A DNA stretch of 64,000 nucleotides from Apostichopus japonicus (Eukaryota > Echinodermata > Holothuroidea > Aspidochirotida > Stichopodidae). The position numbers and the translations under genes were made by a program. Location of the stretch: NCBI RefSeq assembly GCF_037975245.1, contig NC_092579.1:21644666-21708665 (forward strand), written 5' to 3'. Of the stretch, positions 1 through 11,774 are shown piece after piece. Within the stretch, counting starts at the first letter, position 1; every line of letters starts with the position of its first letter. The notes below the pieces were generated by a model. The model saw only the letters and a list, made by a program, of their open reading frames with translations. It was not told the DNA's origin and made no database searches.

Positions 1-140
1 CTGGCAAGTGGGAGCAGGATTGGAGGGTGTGTGTGCTGGCAAGTGAGAGGGGGATTGGAGGGTGTGTGTGTGCTGGCAAGTGGGAGGAGATAGGGAGGGT
101 GTGGGTGTTGGCAAGTTGAGGGGGGAGTTGGAGTGGGTCT
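1..140. repeat. G-rich minisatellite, about four units
   Basis: Four imperfect copies of a roughly 35 bp unit containing TGCTGGCAAGTGGGAGG and GGAGGGTGTGTG follow one another and run off the left edge of the window, so the array may be longer. The units differ by small indels in the GT run. No coding signal is seen. Confidence 0.75.
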
Positions 141-535
141 GTAGATTAGGGAAGTAAAGAGACATCATAATCTCTCTATGAATGCACATTGCACTGTAAC
201 ACAACCACCACCCATCCCACCTCCACCCCCATTAGAGTCACAGTGGATATTGGGGAAAGGGAGGGGGGCGAGGGAGTTGGGATAGATGGATGTTCGAGAA
301 GAAGAACAAGTGTAAAGGCAAGATCCTCCTTCAAAAATACTTGGTATTTTAACATGAGCAACTGGCCACCCCTTGCCTACCCCCAATATTTTTCGTGTGG
401 ATGTGATGTTGTATATGGTCATTTTTAGAGTGTGTGTAGGGGAAAGGGGTGCAGATGGGTCACTTGAATAAGAACTAGCTATCCCACTTGGGTTGATTTT
501 CCAACGGATGTGACCTTTGGTTTGATTTTTCATAG

Positions 536-685
536 GACAACGATGGAGGACCAACCGGTAAAATGGAGGAACCAGAAAAACCGTCTTCAGTGCAGTCAGT
601 GTTGAGTGGCTTGGATGAACTCTGGGACAGCAGCCAGTACACAGATGAATACAATCTAGATGACTTCATCGGCTCTCTCAAATAA
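536..685 (+). CDS. Last coding exon of an unrecognised plus-strand gene (partial)
   Basis: A polypyrimidine stretch and ATAG acceptor at 532-535 are followed by 49 open codons ending in TAA at 683-685. The peptide is hydrophilic: a Gly/Glu/Lys/Pro-rich start (DNDGGPTGKMEEPEKP), then Ser-rich sequence, then an acidic and aromatic tail containing LDELWDSSQYTDEYNLDDF. The reading frame is supported by the copy at 732-808, where most changes are silent or conservative. The stop codon overlaps AATAAA at 681-686, so the poly(A) signal may lie inside the stop. Upstream exons are outside the window. I do not recognise the family; the acidic tail with bulky hydrophobic residues resembles a short binding motif, which is inference only. 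Confidence 0.6.
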   Translation, partial: DNDGGPTGKMEEPEKPSSVQSVLSGLDELWDSSQYTDEYNLDDFIGSLK

Positions 686-1375
686 AACAATTGTTGTGGA
701 CTGTCTGTCATTGGTGAGACAGTAATAGATAGCTAGGATGAACTCTGGGACAGCAGCCAGTACATGGATGAATACAATCTTGATGACTTCATCGGCTCTC
801 TCAAATAAAACAATTGTTGTGGACTGTCATAGGTGAGACAGTAATAGATAGCTTGGATGAACTCTGGGATTAAGAAGTCTTTGAAAGGATGAATATCACT
901 TGGATGACTTTGTTTTGCTATTTAAAGTGAACGGTTGTGGGCTGTCATCAGTGTATTTGGGAAGAAACATCTTGAACAAACTCTATGATAGCAGTCAAAA
1001 CACAGATGAATATAACTTGGATGACTTCAAGTCTGGATGGACATAAACTCATATTTATCTAAGAGTTTAATATCCTCTTAGATGAACATAAATTGTGGCA
1101 GAATGAAGTCATCAGCTCGGTCTGCTTCTAGAGAATTTTCTTGATAGCAGTCAGAAGATGGATGAATATCACCTGGATGACTCCAAATCTGGTTGAACAC
1201 AAAACTAACTGCATTTATCCTCTTTGCATTGAACTGTCGTGGTAGGATGTCGTCAGCTAGGCCTATATCATATGAAGTAGATGAACTCTCTTACAGGAGT
1301 GGTTTAAATTAAATTGGTTGAATCCTGGGATAGCACTCAGGACACATTTACGAATAAAATCTGGACGATTGCATA
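611..1375 (+). repeat. Decaying tandem copies of the terminal exon tail and 3' UTR
   Basis: The segment starting TTGGATGAACTCTGGGA recurs at about 611, 732, 851 and 971, a spacing near 120 bp. More diverged copies are recognisable around 1139 and 1320 by GATAGCAGTCAG and GGATGACT-like stretches. The second copy keeps the whole reading frame with stop and AATAAA; the third already has an early TAA, and later copies keep only fragments. Divergence therefore grows with distance from the real exon. Confidence 0.8.
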
Positions 1376-3379
1376 AATTTCTTTACAAACTCACAAACTG
1401 CTGTTGTCTAATGACAGTTACTCAGATGGAACTTGTTTAAAATGAAATAAATGTGGAAAGATATTAAAGGTGACTAATGTAAAAGTTTTTTTTAGCTAAA
1501 GACTGATGGGACATTGCTAAAGTATATATGCCATCACAGATAGGCTGACTTCTCGAGTCTTCATGGAACTGCACACGGACAAGTTGACACTACGGTCATA
1601 CCAATGCCAAAATGTTGACACATTAAACTGCAACTTGATACAACAGAGTAACTGCTAAAAGTTGTGTAGTAAAATTTTACAACATCCTCTTAACATTTTA
1701 AATATTCCTGTCATATCAGTATTGAACTTTTCTGTCCTGTCATGACTGTCCCTATGATCTGCCACACAACAGGAACTTGGTCATGATAACTTTTAAACCA
1801 TTTTCTTTGAGTTTGCCACCCTAGTAAACCTGGGTTTTGCTGAGAACTGATATGCTATTGACAAAGAGTCAGTTTGTGATATCCTGAATTTAAATAGGTG
1901 CCCGAAATTGTGATGCAGCCTCCCAAACATTAGGTTAGACCAAAGCACTAGATGATTACAAAGATTCCTTCTCTTAAACAAACAGGAATAATTAAGAAAA
2001 TTATCTATAGTAAATAATTTATCATGTGATCTGTCATGTGATCAACTTGGATCTGAACTTCTGGGTTGCCAAGGAATTGGGTCAGTTGATAAGGGCAGGT
2101 CAAGATGCTATTGAAAAAGGGTTTATACCATATTTTTGTTATTCATTTATGAGAAGTATAAAATTATGTAAAAGTTGCTAGAGTGATTGTAGAATGATCA
2201 GCAAAAATGTGTGAACAAAGAAACAGACAACAAAATGCAGGAAATGGTCTACTTCATACTTGTTATTGCAAATTGCAAATAGTACAGTTTAGGTTGCACA
2301 GTATACATATGCTAGGGACATGAATGTTATTGTCCAAGGTGATGGTAATGATCATATTTTCCACCAGAATGGAAAAGGTTAAATACTTGTTAATTTCATA
2401 ATGCACAAAACAAGGAGACATATTGCCCCTAGCAACAGTGGGCTAAACTTATGTGCTTCAGAATATAAAATATGACTTACTTTGATTCAAATAGGCAATT
2501 TTGGCCATTTTCATAGAGGTCAAGAAAATGTTTAGTTGCATTTAAAAAAAACAGTGGTTACAATTTGACTCTCAAAAAAAAAAAATACACATACCGCAGG
2601 ATGCGAAGTTACGGGGAACATGAAGTTACTATACAGTAACATACATTTGAAGATTTGAAGATAATATTTGGGGCAAAATTAATCATGACCATAATTTCTT
2701 TTGAATAAACATATTCCATATCCAGTTTCCTTCAAGTAATTTTGTATCATCCATTCATCTTTACATTTTCTTAATGGATCAATAAAAGTGATATCTCAAA
2801 GATAGATAGATGTAAAGACATCTTCACACAGAACCCATGGGATCTAACAAAAAGACCTTCCACCCAACCCCCCCCCCCCCCCCATCCACACTTCTGCAGG
2901 TGGCATAAAACATATATGCTATATGAAGTGATTTAGAGCTGATATATCCAAATTTATTCCTCATAAAATTGTGAACACTAAGGTTCTGTGTACACAGAAT
3001 GCTAACATGGTACCACCTCCTTCAGTTATATAGTCCACATTACATTATTCCTGAGCAACACAGAAAGGAAAGTTCTACTTTTTGTTTTGGGGAGGGGGGG
3101 AGGGGGTTTGTGGTGGATGGCAACTGTGCCACAGACCTCAGCAGGGAACCCAACACAGGCTTGAGTCTGGAGAGATTGTACACAAAGGAATCCCTTCCAT
3201 TCTCCTAGGTAAGAACTTCACTTCAAATCAGAACATTTAATGCCCTTAACATTTTCGGTCACATCAACTGCTTCTGATATACATTGTAAGAGTTTCCCAG
3301 GAGCTCATGTCACAGAGAGTAAACGCACCGTTTCCCTGGGATACGAGTTCAAAGTTTGTGATTTCCACCGGGTCAAAGG
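1376..3379. other. Intergenic stretch, no gene seen
   Basis: AT-rich sequence with poly(A), poly(C) (about 2870-2883) and G-rich tracts. Short open frames at 1793-1981 and 2999-3208 have no splice context or recognisable composition and are treated as chance. The region lies between two convergent genes, so both 3' ends probably fall here. Confidence 0.5.
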
Positions 3380-6300
3380 TTATCTTTTCTTATGGTAATT
3401 GATGTGCTTCCTACTCGTGGCCACTTTCTTTCCCTTCTTGCCTCGAATCGCCGACGGCGTTTTCCTCTTCTTCTGTCTCATCTTCTGCTTGACCTTCCTC
3501 TGTCGGTCAAATATCTTTTGCCTCTTGATACGAGCTTCCATTCTATCAGAGGAAGAGCAAAGGAGATCAAATGCAGAATAATTTAAACTCAGATATTCTT
3601 CCACTTGGCATATTCTGTTTTTTCTTCCTTCCTTCTCTTAATTACTGAACAATGTGTTTGCATCATAATCTATTGTTAAAATAGCAACTCAGATATTCTT
3701 GCACTTGGCATATTTTGTTTTTTCTTCCTTCCATCTTGTAATTACTGCACAATGTATTTGCATCATAATCTATTGTTAAAATAACAAATATTGAATGATA
3801 TTGTCATATTTGAGTATGCATATTTTGTATAGATATAGTCACTCCTGCCTCTTTCTTTCCTTTTGTTTCATTTATTTATATATCTAAGGATTTAAAATAC
3901 ACTGACTGAAAAGAAAACACCAATACAGCCCCTCCCCCAGCAAGAAAACAATATGATCAATCTTGGGAACTTGTCCACAATTTTAATTTATACAAAAATT
4001 AAAAAGATTAAAAACATATGATGCAAACTTTAGAAGTGGACTAAGAGATTATGGGTTCAAATAAGCACATGTCTTTAGCAGCCCATGTTTCAAGTGAAGG
4101 GGGGGGGGGGGAGGGAGGTGGGTCATTCAGTGCCAAAGACCAATAATTTCCCCTATGGGGTTATTTGAGCTGTGAGCTAAATTTGCATCCCTATCAGGAC
4201 CATTAATACTTCAGGATAATGGATATTATAATATTTCACAAACCTGGCTGCTTCTTCCTCATTTTCTTCTGGTGGCTCCTCTTTCTTTTTCATTACCCTC
4301 TTGCTCGCCTCCTCAAAGTTTTTAGGAAATCCAAAATCATCCTCCTCTTCCTCCTCCTCTTCTTCCTCAGGTTCACTCTCATACTCCACCTGAAACATTT
4401 TAAAAAGATGTTAAAACTTATCTTGTTTGCCTCATAATTTTGAGATTTTTACAAAAACTGGCTGTTTCAAAAGTCTTTTTTTTGTGGTACTAACCATCCA
4501 AGTATTATTGTATTGGGTTCAGCACTGAATTTTAAATGCATAACAGCTTTGGAATTAAAATATACCCCCCCCCCTCCTGACCCTCTTCTCATAATGGTGA
4601 AGACACCAATGTTCTGTATGAAAATACAAACAAAAGGTTTACCGTAATCAATCATTTGCGGCATACAGTATCTAATAATTAAACTAATACAATTCTACAC
4701 TATTACTGAGGTGCAGCAGAAAGAGTATTTTGGATAATTTTAGACGATACCAAGGGCAAAGACAATCAGTAGAAGATTCCTGTGTTGGTTGATTTTAACA
4801 TGAAACTTGTTCAGATGATACCAATGACAAAGGCAGTCAGCTCAAGATTCCTGTGTTGGTGATTTCAATATGAAACCTGTTCAGATGATACCAAGGACAA
4901 GGCAATCAGTACAAGATTCCTGTGTTGGAAATTTAACATGAAGTTTGGATGATACCGAGGACAAAGGCAATTAGTACAAGATTCCTGTGTTGGCTGATTT
5001 TAACATGAAACTCTTTGCATTTGGATATTTATCAAAGGCAAACTAACAAGATAGTAAATCACCTTTACATAGTATGGAGTCTTACTGAATGAATGGGAGC
5101 GTACAAACGAATCAAACAACAACAAGGCTGAATGAACTTTGAGGTGGTATAAATAAGAGGAATTAAATCAACACTACAAAAACACTGAATACATCAAGTT
5201 GAATAAGGAAACATGACCTCATTATTTCACAAGATATTCAGAATATGAACCTCAGAGGGTGAGACAGGGACAGTAGATTTGTTACCTCATTCAAACCAAG
5301 ATGTTGACCTTCTGGATTGAGGTCAATATCAGTGACAGATGTGACTGTGACAGTGTGATCAGGCAACTCATGAACATCTGCTTTCTTCGACAGATCATTC
5401 CTCATCATTTCCTCTGAAAAAATAATTAATGTTATAGAGCATAAAAGCAAATAACATTAATAGTCTAAAAAAAGTTAAATAGTACAAAAAGGTGAAACAT
5501 TTCCTATAAACTAAGTAGTCTGCAGAAGACCAGAATGACTCAGAAACTGCTTCGAAAAAATGTCACACTAGAATGATCAGCATAGTTTGGGTTGAATTTC
5601 AGACCAATTTAATAAGTGAGACACGATATCATGAGCTAGGAAATAGCCGTAAGTACTGTAAAGTCAAAAGAAATGTTTGTAATGTAGTTCTCATGAAAGT
5701 AATTGCATTACACTGCGTTAAACATAACAGAATTTTCTGCCGATGGCAAAATTGTAATTCTCTCGAGAAAATTATACAAACCACGAAAAGTAATATCCAG
5801 AGGAAAACTTTCCTCCATAGCCTTCTTCCTTTCCCTTCTCATCTGCTTTACTTGGTCTTTATGTTGTGCAGCTAACTTGTCTTGATGATATTTCTTCCTC
5901 TCCAATTTTCTTTTATGAAAGCCAGTCAGGAATTCACTACATGTACAAAAAGTGTAAAATGCCAATAACTAATAGCAAGTGATTTACTTCTTGTATGTAA
6001 AGTGTCATTCAGGTTAAAGTAGCTGATTCTATTTGGCTACAGCCTACTTATATGCATATTAAACATTCTACCATTCTCAATATTTCCATAGATTCATTCA
6101 TGCAGCTAGCAAAGGGTTTCATTAAATCTTAAATGACCTTCAATTATATCACCCCCCCCCCCCAAGGTGCTTCTAGCAGGTTGTTAGCCATTATAGTTAT
6201 AGACTATCTTAAACTCTAAAGCGCTGTAAAGCGCTTTAGAGCAATTTTTTAATTGAATAAGGCGCTATATAAATCTTGTGTATTAATAATAATAATAATA

Positions 6301-8277
6301 TTAATAATAACTCTAACCCCCACTGTTTACCTGCACAGCAAAGGCTAGTTTCATATGTATGTATGTATGTATTTTAGATCCTCCTGCGAGGATAATAAGG
6401 TCCCCTGTTCGAGTTACTCCAAGATTAATGTTTGTCGCCCAGTTACAGAGTTGTTGACAATTCATAATCATGGACCTTAACATATGAATCTAAGAGACGG
6501 ACTTGGGTTAGCTTGCAGCTTTGATAGGCCAATGATGGCTTCTTCGCAAGTTCCTGCTTGCAGGAGGATCTAAAATACATACATGACACCTGGTAGCCAA
6601 CCACATAGCTATGTAATCCCTGTGACATTTCACTAACTTAGGTCAACAGTTATCATATCATCTAGACAAAAATAGTTAACATGACCAAGTATGAGATTTT
6701 TTTTCTTGAAAATTACAACCAGCAAAAAAGGATGGGGGGGGGATACGACTTTCAAAATTGCAGACTTTTGGTTGTGGCTTTTTCCGGATTAGCAAATTAG
6801 AAATGGCACTCTGGCAAAGCTGCACCACTAATGAAGATCAGTAATGGTGTCTACTGCATGTTGTACTATGTGATAAATATGCAATATAACCATTTACTCC
6901 TGTTTAATTATTTGGTACTTGCCTTTGTGTAACATAAACTTAACATATATTTTCAATATGTAAAATGGCATAGCCTAGGCTACTTATTTCACAGATTGTT
7001 GGGTAAAGTCTGATAAGACCAGTGCAATGCTTATGTAGTTGGCCGTGGCTATTCTTACGACGAGTCGTAACAATTATTTATAAACTATTCTTACGACAAA
7101 GGCAAATTCAAGAGTAGTAAAGTAAATAAAGCAACTGCGCATGTAGTAGGGGTAACCCTAACCCTAAACATAACCCTAAAACTCGATCCTAACCCTTACC
7201 ATAACCCTAACCGGAAATTATTGTTACTCCTCGTCGTAAAAATAGTACGCCTGGTCATGAAAATAGCAACTGCGCATGCGTAGTCGGAAATTATTCTTAC
7301 GACTAGTCGTAACAATAGCCACTTTGTATGTAGTTAGCTAGGGTGTTACTAAAACGAATGACAATTGCGTTACACGTAACGAATGACAATATGTTGTACA
7401 CACTAAAAAATTGCGTTAACTAAAACAAATGACAGTAATGACAGCACAGACATTTGCTTCAACTGGATATCACAGTTCAGACTTCATGGGTATCTAGATC
7501 TAGTAAACTACGCACAAGATAAAAACGTACCTTATAGCAAGCGAAATTGTAAGTCTGATTTTAAAAAGTAAATTTAACGTCATTTTTCCGATATTAATTG
7601 TTAGAAACTAACAATACTATAATCTTGAAACGGCTTCAGTTATCTTTCTATATAAATCTACAGAGGTAAAAAGCACAGCACTCAAGCGCATTCTCAAACA
7701 AAATCTTTCCTGTGGTTTCTATCCGTCAATTACACCAAAACCCTATTACCATGCGATTTTCCTCAAATCATTTTTGCGCAGAAAACCAATAACTCCACTC
7801 TGTTAATCATTCTATCTCCACTCAACACTGTCCTTCGTTGTCATTCGTTGTCATTCGCTGTCATTCGATGTCATTCGCTGTCATTCGCAAGTGATAATTA
7901 ACCCTGTACAAAGTCAATTGTCATTCGGTCATTCGCTGTCATTCGTTTTAGTTTGTCCCGTTAGCTAGACTAATGGTCGTGTACAAAAACAGAAGCAACA
8001 TTCTTATTTAACCGACGACCGGGTTAATAGACGCAATATCAATTTTATTTGGTATAATAATACACCCGCTGCCAGCAATAAAGTGGAGAGGCCGAACGTT
8101 CAATTTACGCATCACGCACAGTTTCGCAAAACTAGTACTCATAAAATCAGTACATGAATAGAACACATGACCACGGAGAAACAAACAAACACCATACTTC
8201 CTGCTTTCTTCGTCGAAGACAAGCTTAATTTTTGTCTTCCTATTTTTAGGGTTCTTCTGTCGAAAACGATCAGCCAT
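3380..8277 (-). CDS. NOL12: NOL12, nucleolar protein 12 (Rrp17/Nop25 family), complete, five exons
   Basis: The family binds RNA in the nucleolus and is needed for pre-rRNA processing (yeast Rrp17 is a 5'-3' exonuclease). Exons on the minus strand: 8277-8198, 5936-5809, 5413-5286, 4389-4244 and 3542-3380. All borders are GT/AG and the phases (2, 1, 0, 2) agree at every junction, giving 214 codons plus stop; human NOL12 has 213. Family hallmarks are LVFDEESR joined across intron 1 to EFLTGFHKRKLERKK, a basic coiled-coil segment (DQVKQMRRERKKAMEE), and PDHTVTVTSVTDIDL in exon 3. Exon 4 has a run of Glu followed by FGFPKNFEEASK; exon 5 is a Lys/Arg-rich nucleolar-type tail. The start ATG at 8277 is the first Met compatible with the N-terminal motif. 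No damage is seen. Intron 1 (2.26 kb) is rich in MITEs. Confidence 0.93.
3588..3785. repeat. Tandem duplication of about 98 bp inside NOL12 intron 4
   Basis: The stretch beginning ACTCAGATATTCTT and ending CTATTGTTAAAATA occurs twice head to tail (about 3588-3685 and 3686-3785). The copies differ at a handful of positions, indicating a fairly recent duplication. Confidence 0.85.
4746..5012. repeat. Four-unit tandem repeat (about 65-72 bp) in NOL12 intron 3
   Basis: Each unit contains GATACCAAGGACAAAGGCA, then AGATTCCTGTGTTGG, then ATTTTAACATGAA. Units begin near 4746, 4816, 4877 and 4949 with small length differences. Confidence 0.8.
6213..6310 (+). mobile_element. SINE 3' tail fragment with (AAT)n
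   Basis: GTAAAGCGCTTTAGAGC followed by AAGGCGCTATATAAATC and an (AAT)n run has the same ending as the tRNA-derived SINE units at 25.7-27.4 kb. Only the tail is present; no tRNA-like head was seen. Confidence 0.6.
6363..6584. mobile_element. MITE with 25 bp terminal inverted repeats
   Basis: The first 25 bp, starting ATGTATGTATTTTAGATCCT, are perfectly repeated in inverted form at 6560-6584. The 222 bp between the ends has no coding capacity. It lies in NOL12 intron 1. The left end merges with a short (ATGT)n run, which may be part of the target. Confidence 0.85.
7045..7322. mobile_element. MITE carrying telomere-like repeats
   Basis: Left end GTGGCTATTCTTACGACGAG (7045-) and right end (-7322) form inverted repeats matching at 24 of the first 26 positions. 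Each end also contains a short palindrome, TTACGAC.AGTCGTAA. The middle (about 7150-7212) holds several CCCTAA-type hexamers, the animal telomere repeat, imperfectly spaced. It lies in NOL12 intron 1. Confidence 0.8.
7333..7969. mobile_element. MITE-like element with expanded terminal 10-mer repeats
   Basis: The left end contains TTAGCTAGGGTG and then ACTAAAACGAATGACA; the right end (7945-7969) carries the inverted partner. Multiple further copies of a (T)GTCATTCG(C) 10-mer sit near the right end (7841-7887, 7918-7946), with inverted counterparts (CGAATGACA) near the left end. No open frame of note. Confidence 0.65.
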
Positions 8278-8402
8278 TTTTCCAAGTGTTTTTGTCAGCC
8301 GACTTGCTACGATACAGAGGAAACAAAGGACTTCAAAGAACACGATCAAGAAACACTGAAAACGTGTATTGCGCAAGAGTATGCCTCGCTGTTGGTAAAC
8401 GG

Positions 8403-8468
8403 CTGAGGTTAGTTCCAAGGTGTTTCGACAACGCAGCTAGTTGACCTCTAACGTCACTTCCGTTTCGG
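8403..8468 (-). mobile_element. Copy of the 107 bp MITE found at 63.2 kb, right end lost
   Basis: The stretch from CTGAGGTTAGTTCCAAGG through TTTCGACAAC, and then CGTCACTTCCGTTT, matches the reverse complement of 63.23-63.30 kb. It ends about 125-190 bp upstream of the NOL12 start codon, so it may lie in that gene's promoter or 5' UTR. Its core also matches the adjacent minisatellite unit. Confidence 0.75.
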
Positions 8469-8584
8469 ATTCGCTGATCGTATTATGGAGTTTTGGGATG
8501 TGTTGGGGATAGAGGTGAAGTTGTTAGTTACTTTTAGAGCATTGTTAAATCGAAATGCATAAAATCAAGTCAAGAAATTATGGA

Positions 8585-11500
8585 AACGAAACACTGAGTT
8601 TGCGGTACTAACTGTTTGCATCACTAAGGTAAGCGAAACCCTCAGATCTAGGCCCTAGGTAAAGTTGGTACACGAAACACTCAGTTTGCTGTAACAGGTG
8701 TTTGAATCACTGTGTCTGTGATGCCGTAATTGAAACACTCTGCATGGCATTCCAAGTGTTTGAATCACTTTGTCCTGGTACAGTAAGTGAAACCCTCAGA
8801 ATGCAATACCAAGTTTTCTTGTCGAAACACCTTGAAACTAGCCTCAACTACTGTATAGCTGCGTTGTCGAAACACCTTGACACTAATCTCAGTGAAACCC
8901 TCAGAATGCAATACCAAGTTTTGTTGTCGAAACACCTTGACACTAGCCTAAACTAGCTGTGTTGTCGAAACACCTTGACACTAATCTCAGTGGAAACCTC
9001 AGAAAGCAATACCAAGTTTTGTTGTCGAAACACCTTGAAACTAGCCTCAACTAGCTGTGTTGTCGAAACACCTTGACACTAATCTCAGTGAAACCCTCAG
9101 AATGCAATACCAAGTTTTGTTGTCGAAACACCTTGACACTAGCCTCAACTAGCTGTGTTGTCGAAACACCTTGACACTAATCACAGTTGTTTTGGAAACA
9201 CCTAGAAACTAGTCTCAACTAGGCTACTAGCTGCGTTGTCAAAACACCTTGACACTAATCTCAGTGAAATTTAATGCAATACCAAGTCTTGTACAGTAAT
9301 CGAAACACCTTGACACTAGCTTCAACTAGCTGTGTTGTCAAAACACCTTGACACTAATCTCAGTGAAACCCTCAGAATAGTCTTGTTGTCGAAACACCTT
9401 GACACTAGCCTCAACTAGCTGTGTTGTCGAAACACCTTGATATTATCTCAGTGGAACCCTCAGAATGCAATACCAAGTTTTGTTGTCTAAACACCTTGAA
9501 ACTAGTCTCAACTAGCTGGCGTTGTCGAAACACCTTGAAACTAGCCTCAACTAGCTGCGTTGTTGAAACACCTCTGTGACAATTATCTCAGTGAAACCCT
9601 CAGAATAGTCTTGTTGTCGAAACACCTTGACACTAGCCTCAACTAGCTGTGTTGTCGAAACACCTTGATATTATCTCAGTGGAACCCTCAGAATGCAATA
9701 CCAAGTTTTGTTGTCTAAACACTTTGAAACTAGTTTCAACTAGCTGGCGTTGTCGAAACACCTTGAAACTAGCCTCAACTAGCTGCGTTGTCGAAACACC
9801 TCTGTGACAATTATCTCAGTGAAACCCTCAGAATAGTCTTGTTGTCGAAACACCTTGACACTAGCCTTAACTATATAGCTGTGTTGTCGAAACACCTTGA
9901 AACTAGTCTCAACTAGCTGTGTTGTCGAAACACCTTGACACTAATCACAGTGGAACCCTCAGAATGCAATACCAATTAGTCTTGTTGTCAAAACACCTTG
10001 ACACTAGCCTCAACTAGCTGTGTTATCGAAACACCTTGACACTAATCTCAGGGGAACCCTCAGAAAGCAATACCAATTAGTCTTGTTGTCGAAACACCTT
10101 GACACTAGCCTCAACTAGCTGTGTTGTCGACACACCTTGACACTAATCACAGTGGAACCCTCAGAAAGCAATACCAAGTTTTGTTGTCGAAACACCTTGA
10201 CACTAGCCTCAACTAGCTGTGTTGTCGACACACCTTGACACTAATCACAGTGGAACCCTCAGAAAGCAATACCAAGTTTTGTTTTGGAAATACCTTGAAA
10301 CTAATCTCAACTAGGCTACTAGCTGCGTTGTCAAAACACCTTGAATTTAATCTCAGTGAAACCCTAAAAATACCAAGTCTTGTAATCGAAACACCTTGAC
10401 ACTAGCCTCAACTAGCTGTGTTGTCGAAATTCCTTGACACTTATCTCAGTGAAACCCTCAGAATGCAATACCATGTTTTGTTGTCGAAACACCTTGAAAC
10501 TAGCCTCAACTAGCTGTGTTGTCGAAACACCTTGACACTTATCTCAGTGAAACCCTCAGAATGCAATACCAAGTCTTGTTGTCAAAACACCTTGACACTA
10601 GCCTCAACTAGCTGTGTTGTCGAAACATCTTGACACTTATCTCAGTGGAACCCTCAGAATGCAATACCAAGTTTTGTTGTCTAAACACCTTGAAACTAGT
10701 CTCAACTAGCTGGTGTTGTCGAAACACCTTGAAACTAGCCTCAACTAGCTGCGTTGTCAAAACACCTTGACACTAATCTCAGTGAAACCCTCAGAATAGT
10801 CTTGTTGTCGAAACACCTTGACACTAGCCTCAACTAGCTGTGTTGTCGAAACACCTTGATATTATCTCAGTGGAACCCTCAGAATGCAATACCAAGTTTT
10901 GTTGTCTAAACACCTTGAAACTAGTCTCAACTAGCTGTGTTATCGAAACACCTTGACTCTAATCTCAGTGAAACCCTCAGAAAGCAATACCAATTTATTG
11001 TATAACAATTTCTTGCAATAACAATTTCTTGTTGTCGAAACACCTTGAAACTAGCCTCAACTAGCTGTGTTGTCGAAACACCTCGACACTAATCTCAGTG
11101 AAACCCTCAGAATGCAATACCAAGTTTTGTTGTCGAAACACCTTGAAACTAGCCTCAACTAGCTGTGTTGTCGACACACCTTGACACTTATCACAGTGGA
11201 ACCCTCAGAAAGCAATACCAAGTTTTGTTTTGGAAATACCTTGAAACTAGTCTCAACTAGGCTACTAGCTGCGTTGTCAAAACACCTTGAATTTAATCTC
11301 AGTGAAACCCTCAGAATGCAATTCCAAGTCTTGTAATCGAAACACCTTGACACTAGCCTCAACTAGCTGTGTTGTCGAAACACCTTGACACTTATCTCAG
11401 TGAAACCCTCAGAATGCAATACCAAGTCTTGTTGTCAAAACACCTTGACACTAGCCTCAACTAGCTGTGTTGTCGAAACATCTTGACACTTATCTCAGTG

Positions 11501-11774
11501 AAACCCTCAGAATGCAATACCATGTTTTGTTGTCGAAACACCTTGAAACTAGCCTCAACTAGCTGGTGTTGTCGAAACACCTTGACACTTATCTCAGTGA
11601 AACCCTCAGAATGCAATACCAAGTCTTGTTGTCGAAACACCTTGACACTAGCCTCAACTAGCTGTGTTGTCGAAACATCTTGACACTTATCTCAGTGGAA
11701 TCCTCAGAATGCAATACCAAGTTTTGTTGACGAAACACCTTGAAACTAGTCTCAACTAGCTGTGTTGACGAAAT
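8585..11774 (+). repeat. 3.2 kb minisatellite built on a MITE-end core
   Basis: Dozens of copies of the core GTTGTCGAAACACCTTGACA recur at roughly 40-60 bp. They alternate with two spacer types: CTAGCCTCAACTAGCTGTGT and CTAATCTCAGTGAAACCCTC followed by AGAATGCAATACCAAGT. Together they make a composite unit near 95-105 bp. Left-end units (8585-8810) are the most diverged. Larger sub-blocks recur, for example around 9365-9590 and 9610-9830. Open frames here are translations of the repeat, not genes. Confidence 0.92.

Noticed and set aside
165-554. 129-codon minus-strand open frame at the left edge
   Set aside because: Low-complexity Gly/Pro-rich translation of repeat DNA, and antisense to the better-supported terminal exon.
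3392-3586. Plus-strand open frames over NOL12 exon 5
   Set aside because: They are antisense shadows of the Lys/Arg-rich coding exon.
8702-8956. 84-codon open frame with repeated SKHLDTSLN-type peptide
   Set aside because: It is a translation of the minisatellite, with no start context, splice signal or conservation beyond the DNA repeat.
8603-11774. CRISPR-like appearance of regular repeats with spacers
   Set aside because: The spacers are themselves repeated, unit length varies, and the genomic context is an animal nuclear genome with introns.
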